A stretch of 33,709 bases of DNA. It comes from Klebsormidium nitens. Lineage: Eukaryota; Streptophyta; Klebsormidiophyceae; Klebsormidiales; Klebsormidiaceae. A program made the translations under genes and the position numbers. The stretch spans positions 1 to 33,709 of the forward strand of contig DF237017.1 in NCBI GenBank assembly GCA_000708835.1, written 5' to 3'. Positions 1 through 8,600 of this stretch are shown piece after piece (within the stretch, counting starts at the first letter, position 1; every line of letters starts with the position of its first letter). A model generated the notes under the pieces. That model was not told the DNA's origin. It saw only the letters and a program-made list of their open reading frames with translations, and made no database searches.

Positions 1-470
1 AACATCCCCCCATGAGGAAAGCCTTCCTTTCGAGAGGATTCTATCTTTCCATTTTTTTCCTACGGAGCCGTTTTGTCGGGGGGTCCTGCAGCGTAAACTG
101 CACATTTTGCCAACTTCTCTTGAGCTTCGTATTGCTCTAGCATGTTGTATCATAGCTCGAGAGGCCTACAAAGATGCCTCTCAATGCCCTCAACCACCTC
201 GAAAAAACGGAATGCAAATCCATGATGTCTACATCAAGTTTTAGGGTTTTGCCGTCTTAATACCGTACTAATCCTGAACTCGGAAGTGTCGCGACATCCA
301 ACGGGACTCGCGAAAGTCACAGACTCATAGCTTATTGCCCGATCTTTGGTTTGCATGGCCGCTACAGAAGCCCTTACTTTGACGTGAGATTGAATCCTCA
401 TCGGCGGGATTCGGGTTCGACCGTTTCGTGTGTCCACTGTCGGGGACCGGGGTGAGCGTGTATACCGTAG
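1..470. other. Intergenic DNA, no feature recognised
   Basis: I see no exon-like reading frame, RNA gene or clear repeat here. The open frames on the minus strand have no recognisable protein similarity and no plausible splice context. The neighbouring gene begins at 2653. Confidence 0.5.
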
Positions 471-859
471 GTACCGTACACTGGGTAAGTGGTGACTGTA
501 CAGAAACACTTACAGAACTTCAGAAGGTGAGGTACGTGTACAACTCCCGGTATCGTTGTACGGCACTTTCCCACTAGCTTGAGTACCAGGTACAGTGACC
601 GGTCTGCCCACATACCGGGTATGTTCTATGTCTACCATATACCATACCCACCTGCTAGGTACTTACTACCGGTAGGTACAGGTACCCTCTCACTAGTACT
701 AGTAGGTACCTGCGTACCGTAGGTAACATCAACAGCGCCACGTTGGGTGGGCAGGTAGGTACCGTAAGTAAGTACCTGGGTACTGGCAAGCACCGGCTAG
801 CATGGTACCTACCTGCTGCGGAGGAACCGAACCTGTACACGCCGGACGTGGCGTCGCTA

Positions 860-1054
860 CTCCGATAACTCTCGTGTGACCGAAGAGCCGTGTGACCCAA
901 GATAGGCACCCGGGAGACGGGTGGGGTTGGTATGGTGGTTAGGGTGGTTGGGGTGCGGAGTGGGTGATTATTTGTGTTAGGGTTTTAGTTTGAAGTGCCC
1001 GGGTAACTCGTATCTCAGGTTACACGCCCGTTAGGTCACACGAGAGTTACCGGT
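860..1054. repeat. Foldback structure with about 20-bp inverted arms
   Basis: The sequence at about 860-879 (CCGATAACTCTCGTGTGACC) is matched by its reverse complement at about 1035-1054 with one mismatch. Further arm similarity continues inward to the CCCGGG at about 908 and 998. The arms enclose the first copy of the dispersed repeat. This could be a small non-autonomous foldback element; I see no clean target-site duplication. Confidence 0.5.
905..1003 (+). repeat. Dispersed repeat, copy A
   Basis: About 100 bp bounded by CCCGGG at both ends, with an interior rich in GGGTGG, GTGCGGAG and TTAGGGTTTTAG. The same element appears inverted at about 1582-1679 and, without the CCCGGG ends, at 13141-13220. 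Telomere-like TTAGGG words occur inside, but it is not a telomeric tandem array. Confidence 0.6.
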
Positions 1055-1581
1055 ATGGCGTCGCTCAGTCCCCGATACCGTATGTACGCATTTTGAACAC
1101 CATGGTCCATACCGTATTAATGTTAATGCATGCCTATTATTTACCTACTGTTACCTTAAAAAGGTATCTCTTAAAACCGTAGAGGAATGTTGTACATGTG
1201 ATGCCCCGGGCAACACACAAAACCTAGGGTAAAGTAACCGACCGACCCTAATGTCACTTGGGAAATGCCCGGTTGTCACCCGGCAGCTCCCGGCTGCTTG
1301 CGAGACCCTAATGTTAGAGGGGCCTGCTTGTCTCCCGGTTGCTTGCAATACCTGATGTCCCAGGGTACTTCTCGGGTACGCACCGCGCAGCGCGGGGTAC
1401 GACCGCGCAGAATCCGCCCACCACCCAAGTTACTGTCCTCCAATAGGTACACGAAATAGTACCTTATAGGTACGGTAGGTCACAACGCCTTATACCGGTA
1501 GGTAGGTATTGAACTTTATCGAGTCTTATGCGTGATAAGTCTCGAGTTTATGTTGAGTTTGGTGTTGAGTTAGATCAGTTC

Positions 1582-1679
1582 CCCGGGCACCAAAAAACTA
1601 AAATCCTAAACCCAAATTTACATGCTCCGCACCCGTACCCACCCTAAACCCCCAAACCAACCCCACCCGTCCCCCGGGC
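1582..1679 (-). repeat. Dispersed repeat, copy B (inverted)
   Basis: The reverse complement aligns with copy A over most of its length: CCCGGG, then ACGGGTGGGGTTGGT, a GGGTGCGGAG-like core, and TTTTAGTTTTTTGGTGCCCGGGG at the other end. It lies in opposite orientation about 580 bp from copy A, so the pair could form a long imperfect stem. Confidence 0.6.
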
Positions 1680-1830
1680 ATGACCTAAGTAAACATAGCG
1701 CCGAATCTCTAACATAAAATCGAGACTACTTTATGCGTTGTACTTGCACCAATCAGACGGGCAACCGGGTGCAACACGGGCGATAGCTACTGCACTGCTA
1801 TGTACAATCCCCGGCAGGACTCTCCATGAA

Positions 1831-1918
1831 CCAGTATACCGGTGTGTGAATCGTACAGCGTAGTGCGCACATACTGCGCAGTGCTTTGATGAAGTTTGCG
1901 CCCCTACCGGTATACTGG
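1831..1918. repeat. Perfect 13-bp inverted repeat
   Basis: CCAGTATACCGGT at 1831-1843 and its exact reverse complement ACCGGTATACTGG at 1906-1918 flank about 62 bp. This fits a small palindromic element or MITE end. No function is assigned. Confidence 0.6.
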
Positions 1919-1950
1919 GTACTACGAGCCGTAGGGTCCGAGACTTCAGC

Positions 1951-2160
1951 GTTCGACACGGAATTTTGATTTCGTCGGCTCCCAGGCCGACTGTTCTCCG
2001 GTCAGTCGGCTGAACCTCTGAACCGGTCAGCTTGTGTCAACCAAACACCTAAATTCTGCCTCGATTCTGTCCGCTTTTCGGCCGACGCCCCTCGATTGAG
2101 TCGGCCGGGTGGCAATTTCGTCGGCTGACGTTTGCCTGGGTGTGACGGCTCGTGTCGAAC
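1951..2160. repeat. About 210-bp element with 10-bp terminal inverted repeats
   Basis: GTTCGACACG at 1951-1960 is matched by CGTGTCGAAC at 2151-2160. The interior is rich in GTCGGC/GCCGAC words, including a direct repeat of TTCGTCGGCT near both ends. A MITE-like element is possible, but 10-bp ends alone are weak evidence. Confidence 0.4.
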
Positions 2161-2652
2161 ACTTGTCTGAGTAGCTAGGCAATAAAGGATAAATCTCTCA
2201 GTTTTTACGTCACAGTGCACACGATGACAATATGATTTCACAGTACGTGTATCGAGAATTAATTATTGGAAACAATTCTCCGAGCACCGCCGGAATTGTC
2301 GTCCCACGGTATCAGTAAGTACATGGTAGACTCACGTACGGTAAGCTCATTACCGCAGCTGCTATGGAGCTAACGGCCGTCACTGTTATTGGCGATACCT
2401 ACTGTGATTGACGCAGCTCTCGACATCCTACGGGCTAGGCTACGTCCCCTCCGGCAAGATTTGAACCTGCTATTACGTCACAGCTTATATTGGCAAACGA
2501 CCTTGTTTCCGACCCTGCGTTCGGTGAGCTAGGTTCAAATAGTCAGCCCGTGAGCTGATTCGGAAGCCAGGAGTTATTCCAGCAGCATTTGCAAACGCGA
2601 CGCCAGAGCGCCTCTCGCGGAACCGCTGTTGGCCTCCTCTCTCCCTTCCGGA

Positions 2653-5600
2653 ATGGCGGCCCTCCGCGTGTTCCTTCTCGCTGCCGTGTGCATCTTCGGC
2701 GCGGCTTCCGCGGAGCTCTTCGGTGCGCAGCCCGATGGCGGTCTGTACATCACTCCCGACGTGCTCAACAACTGCAAGTCTCTTCCCGGGACCGCTGCCG
2801 ATGGCTCTGGAAACGCGATGCTCCTCACGGCGACAGGCTCGGTGACGGATATCAAGGAGGAGGGTACGGACTTGGGCGATTGTTGCCCCCTTCCCTACAA
2901 GGGCACCCCTGCGGTAAGTGACTGTTCTTCTTGAGCTCACTGCAAAGTCTCCTTACTCTGGTTACTGCTGCACCTTTTACTTTCAACCGGAAGGGAGTAA
3001 TGCTGCCTCCATTTATGATGTTGACATTTTCTCTGTCTCTTTTAGAAGACTAAGGGCACATGTTGTGCACACACTACTGTCTCTTTAGCCACCTCCTCGT
3101 CTTTTCCTATAGAGGGCAATGCTGTCCAGTCTTCTCCCCCTGACTCTTACTGCCAAATTGCTGTACAATGCTCTCAGGAATGATCGAAACTTTAAAGGGT
3201 TGGTTGCCTTGTCTTTCACTTGGCTTCAGTGGCGCTGTTCTTGGATTTACAACGCAGGAAGTGTCATTTTGTGTTCGAGGTGATGGAAGTGTTCGTACCT
3301 TTTTGAGACCTGAAGATGTACGTTACTTGAACTGAATCTTGAAAGTACACACTTCATTGCGAAGTCGGTTACGAACCAAATTCAAGAGCCCCAGAGCAAA
3401 CAAGGGAGCATGGAATCCACTGCTGGGGTTGGACTGTACATGATGTGGAGAGCATGGGTGGGCCTGAAGAGGAGTGTTGAATCTTTACGATGGTGCCTGA
3501 CAGTTTGTGTGATTGAATCCAAGGTTCTAATATGAAAGGGATGAGTGCGCAGACATGGCTAATGGGAGCTCGATTGTACCTAAGGACTGTGCGTGGAGGT
3601 TTGAACCTCAGAGGGAGGCTCAAAATGTTTCTTTCTCACCCTGCCACGTGTGAACAGCCAGGCTGGTCTAGTTGTTTCATTCTCATGTGGAAGCCAAGAA
3701 AAGAACTCGGTGCTACTGTTGGGCCGCCTGAAGGACTTCTCTGAGGAACCTTGTCAGCAACATTCTGCTGGGGCTGTGGAAAGTCTTCCAGCTGTCTCAT
3801 GATCCTGCATCTCCCCAATAGGGGCTGAGTCCTTGTGCTTGAAAGTGCTCTGCCCAGCAGACTGTCCCCTTCCTTGCGGCCCTGTCCCTGTCATCCTTAA
3901 GCCTGCTTGTTGGAGAAGCATCCAAACAATCTTGTCCTCCATGAGACAAAGACAGCTTTTTCAGCTTCTGACCAAAGAAGATTCACAAGAAGAGCAGTCT
4001 AGTCACTACTTCCAGGAGTATCTTTGCTTTTTCTCCAGACTTGGCAATGCAAACCAGCACCTGTAAGAACTGCTTGCCTGAGCTGTAGCATCTGTGCCGG
4101 CCCTAAGTCCAACTTCCTCTATGAAGGTCAAACTTTCTGGTTGATTCTATATTGCTCCTCAGAAAGTATGACGCACTTGCCCTCAGATGCTGGTTGACGA
4201 TTTGCTTAGGTTAGCACATACTGGTTTCTTCCCCAATGAACAGCCATAAATGTCGTCTGCCTTTCTCGGATTAGAACCACTGTTGACACACCATTCCCAT
4301 TGGCCCCTTCGCTTGTCTTGTGGAGAGTTGATAAAGCTGATTCAAACTTGTGGCCCTCCAAGAAAACTTCTGACCAACTTTGTGCTGCCTAACTCTAGCA
4401 TTGCTTTCAAGGATCCTCCAGCTCAATGGAGGCTCCTAGACCTTTACAATGCTCTAGCTCTTCATCAAACCTGCCAAAGGTTTACTGTCACTGACCGGGC
4501 TTCCAAACTCTTGCAGAAATTCACCCCGGACTCCAGCAAGCCCCTCAACGTCCGCCGCTCATGGCTCGAGGTTCAGAACGACCCCGTCTACATGGCTAAG
4601 CTGGCCAAGGGCTTCCAAATGATGAGGGATCTGGATGGCAACTCCAAGAGCCCCAACAGTCTCAAGAACCAGGCTAGGGTAAGAACCAGTCTTCTAAGTC
4701 TTGCCAAACATGTTTTGACAGCCTGCAAACCAGAGTCTCACCAACCACAAATGGCAGATTAGAGGAAGCCAGCGCTGTGTCAAGCTCAAGCACATCTGGT
4801 TAACAGCCTTCAACCAGGTTTGGCTGGCTTTGAGCCAGAGTTGGCCGTATTGTGATCCTTCAAGTTCCTATGCTTACGAAACAAATTGGGATCGGCTGTA
4901 TATGTGATCCTTGATTTTCTACTTTAGGAAAAAGCAGCAAGAGCCAGATAGTATCTTTTCCTAACCAGATCTAGTAAGCAGATTCTTCTAGGATCTGATC
5001 TGAACAAGAGGACAAATGCTGAGCAAGAGCTGAGCAAGTCTGACGTCTGAACTTTTTGGCTTTGTCCGAAAAGTGACTGCTTTTGAAAGCTCCCTTGCTT
5101 TGCGGAACTCCTTTATTTTGCCAAACACCCTTGTTCTTAAACTAGTAATCTGCTTCTACTTTTCTGTAAAAATCGTTTTTCTCTTTCAATGTCAAAACTT
5201 GTCTGGTATTCTCAGATCCTTTGCAGCCACAAAATCCATGCCTACTTCGAACCTGCTTCGACTTTCTCTCTGAGCTCAAACTTACAATACAAATCACCAT
5301 TTACATGTCCCAGATACACAGGGAAGACAGCAGCTCGGGGAGTCCCCACTTTTTTGCATCTCAGATCGAGGTCTTTGAAAAAGAAAGAGCTCTACAAAGC
5401 AGAATTTCCAGACAAACCATTGCGGATTGGCCAAATCAGCATCTGTGACCGGTTGCTTTGTCCATTCTCTGATGCTTCCACTTGACAAAATGACCGCTAC
5501 GACTGCTGATTCGTTCTCAGCAAAGTCCACGCATTGTAACACAGCATTGCACCAAAGCTCGACCTAACTAAGAGTTGCACCGAACCAGGTTTTTTGCACT

Positions 5601-8600
5601 TGTTGCACCATTGCTGAGGCCCAAGACAGCTGAAATCGCCTGATCCAGCAAGAATGTGCAGACAGCCTCGCAAGCAGATTTTATTCAATTCGACAGTTAA
5701 CGACTTCGAAGAAAACCCTTGTTGGTCAAGTTCCCAAACCATAACAAAGCTCTCAAACGGTTCGCAGATGCACTGCACCACGGTGAAGTCCCAGCGCTAC
5801 ATCGATCACTAACCTCCTTTCACCTCATCAAATCCAGGTTTTTCATCAGAAAGAAAAGCGCATACCTTTCAGCTGTTTAACCCTCTTCTTCAATCTGTTT
5901 TCAGGTGCACTGCGTCCACTGCACGACTTCCAAGACCCAGGGCTACATCCACAACGGGTGGCACTTCCTGCCGTGGCATCGCGCCGAGATCTACTATTTC
6001 GAGCAGTCCATGCAGTACTTGCTCCAGGACCCCACCTTCGCCATGCCCTACTGGGAGTGGGACAACCCGGCCGGCAAGTTTGCTCTCCGCTCTAGTTCGG
6101 CTTTTACGATTTTCCTTTTCCTCATTCTCAGCTCTGTCTCGTCATGTTAGCTTCGAGCAGTCAATGCTCCAGGACCCCACCTTCGCCGTATTCTATGGAG
6201 TTGGATAACCGTGCCAGCAGGTTTTGTCTCGGCACTAGTTCCTTCTACGGAATTCTTCATTTTCATCTTCCGGTTCTGTCCGGTCTTCGAGCAGTCCAAA
6301 GCCAATGTTCCTCTGGAAAGTGGGCCAACTCTGATGGCAAAATTCTTCCAGCTTTAGTTGGTTTGGAAATTGTCCATTCTGGTCTTCCGCTCTATAGAAC
6401 CAAATCTGCTTTCTTGCAAAACCTGAATGACAAGGAAGCTTTGCATTTGTCTTTCTTTGCATTGCTTTATTTTTTTGACCAAAGAAGTACGCGTTTCAAC
6501 AATTCGTTGCCAAGCAACAAGTTTTCATGTCAACAACTTATCCTTCAATCAAAGAATTCGATTAGAAAGCACGAGTCATACGAGTTTTGCGTGGGGTTTT
6601 TGCTGCTTTCCTGATGATCGCGACCCAACCTGTTCCTTCGCTGAAAGATCCACGGGTCTCCATCTTGGCAGACATTCCCAACTTACCGAGCTGCACTTTC
6701 GGGACCAGCTTATTCTACGCCCTTTTTCACACTCGTGGCTTACGGCTTTTTCACACTCTTTGGCCGACGGGCTTATTCACACTCAGCCAGGCACTTGGCT
6801 GCTCCCTCAGTACCTGGACAGCAAGTCCGCCCCCGGGGACAGCAAGCGTACCCAGAACTACTTGTGGGTGACAAACCTATTCCTATTCACACTCGTTGAT
6901 GAAACGCATATTCACACTCGTTGACTGACGGGCTTATTCACACTCATTCAGGCACCTGGCTGCTCCCCCAGTACCTGGACAGCAAATCCGCCCTGTGGGA
7001 CAGCAAGCGTACCCAGAACCAGTCTGCGGGCATCTCCCTCATGAAGCGGTACAACTCCCCCGAGGAGACCTACAAGGCGATGACCGGCATCAATGACCCG
7101 TACCTCTTCCACGGTCTGAACGACCCCACCGTCGTAAGTTCTTTTCGGGGACATTTCGGTTGTGAAGAAGATGCGCAACGGTACTTTTGGTATATATATG
7201 GTCAGCTTAGAAACAAATTCAAGCGCGTGCCCTGAAAATGGTTTCGTCTGAAGGCTCGTATGAAGGCTCGTATTATATTGGACTCGGCTTTGTGTTGAGC
7301 CTGCGTGTTGCTAAATCGCGCCTGTTGCTAAGTCACCGTTTCAGAAAGACTCCGGCCGAGCGCTTTTTGGTCGTCGCTTATTCAGCTCGTCAAAGAAATC
7401 GAGCTTTTTCCTGAAGGACCCGAGTTTGACAGCTGTAGGTTCATTCGTCTCCAACGATGCTTCTGAAGATGCCCTCCTGGAAAGTTCCCTTTTTCATTGT
7501 TTCTTCGACTGTGATGGACGCTGGTGTTTGACCCAGAAGAACCCTCCGCCGAGTCTCTGTGGGGAGACGAAAGACCCCGCTCATAGCTAATCTCTTCGTT
7601 TTGACCCACTTCAATTGAACAGGCCTGAATTTCCCCTTCCCAAAGTTTAGCAGATACTTACTGCGTTCTTGCCGATCTTCGAGTCCCCCGCCCCTAGGAG
7701 CTTCGTAAACCGGGGCGCCTGGCCAATTTAAATTAACCCTCGTTGCTCGTTTTGAAGCCCCACTTAACCCTCCGTTTGTTCCCTCCGGTTTGCAGAGCAG
7801 CTACGGCAACCAGAGCACCCTGGAGGTCCTCCACGGGTGGCCCCCCAGCCTAGTTGGTGCCCCGGCGCAGATCCACCTTAAACATTCGTTAACTTCAATC
7901 AACTTTTGTGAACTCTTAACTAACCCTCCGTTTGTTCCCCCGGTTTGCAGAGCAGCTACGGCAACCAGGGCACCCTGGAGATCCTCCACGGGTGGCCCCA
8001 CAGCGCGGTCGGCGCGCAGGCGCAGTTCCAGCCCGGCCTCGACCCGGAGCTCTTCCCCGAGTCCGGCACGTGCGCCACGTGCCGCTTCCACGACATGGGC
8101 TCCTTCACCACCTCCGGCTGGGACCCCGCCTTCTGGTCTCACCACTACAACATTGTACGTAGTTTCTATCGTTCAATTTGTCCTTCTTTGTTGTTTGGTT
8201 AACTCGTCGCATTCTTTTTCAGTCGCTCCAACAGTCTTTCGAGCTCGACTTCTTTTCAATTCGCCTCAGTGGAGCTTGCGCAAACAATCTTGCACGAAGT
8301 CCGCCCGTAAAGGCTAGTTGCTCAAGCCTTCTGGTCTCACCACTACAACATTGTACGTATGTACCGCGAAATTTGCGGAATCGTCCTTTTTTGCTCGGGT
8401 TGTCGAGCTTGCGCTAAGAAATTTGCACGAAGTTTGACCTTTTTTGCACGGGTTGTCGAGCTCGCGCTAAGAGTTTTGCACTAAGTTTGACCGTGGAGGC
8501 TGATCCAAGCTTCTGCAAAATTCGTCCTTTTTTTCTCGGGTCATCAAGCTTCGGCTGGGATTCCGCCATCGGGATCACCAACTACAACATTCTACGTACC

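Larger units (their letters stand above)
470..1510. repeat. GGTA/TACC-rich, self-complementary low-complexity region
   Basis: The tetranucleotides GGTA and TACC, with compounds such as GGTACC, TACCGGTA and GTACCGTA, recur densely, especially at 520-830 and again at 1440-1510. Because the word is complementary to its own partner, many short stems are possible on both strands. The region also holds the two CCCGGG-bounded repeats listed separately. No coding exon is supported. Confidence 0.55.

Noticed and set aside
2440-2490. Possible tRNA on the minus strand: a T-arm-like GCAGGTTCAAATCTTGC.
   Set aside because: The five-base stem around TTCAAAT pairs, but no matching acceptor strand, D-arm or anticodon arm was found in the 75 nt upstream.
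2629-2652. Alternative PPO start at an in-frame TTG.
   Set aside because: ATG 2653 directly begins a well-formed signal peptide, and eukaryotic TTG initiation is unlikely.
7801-8145. Long minus-strand open frame opposite PPO exon 5.
   Set aside because: It is a shadow of GC-rich coding sequence with no recognisable domain.
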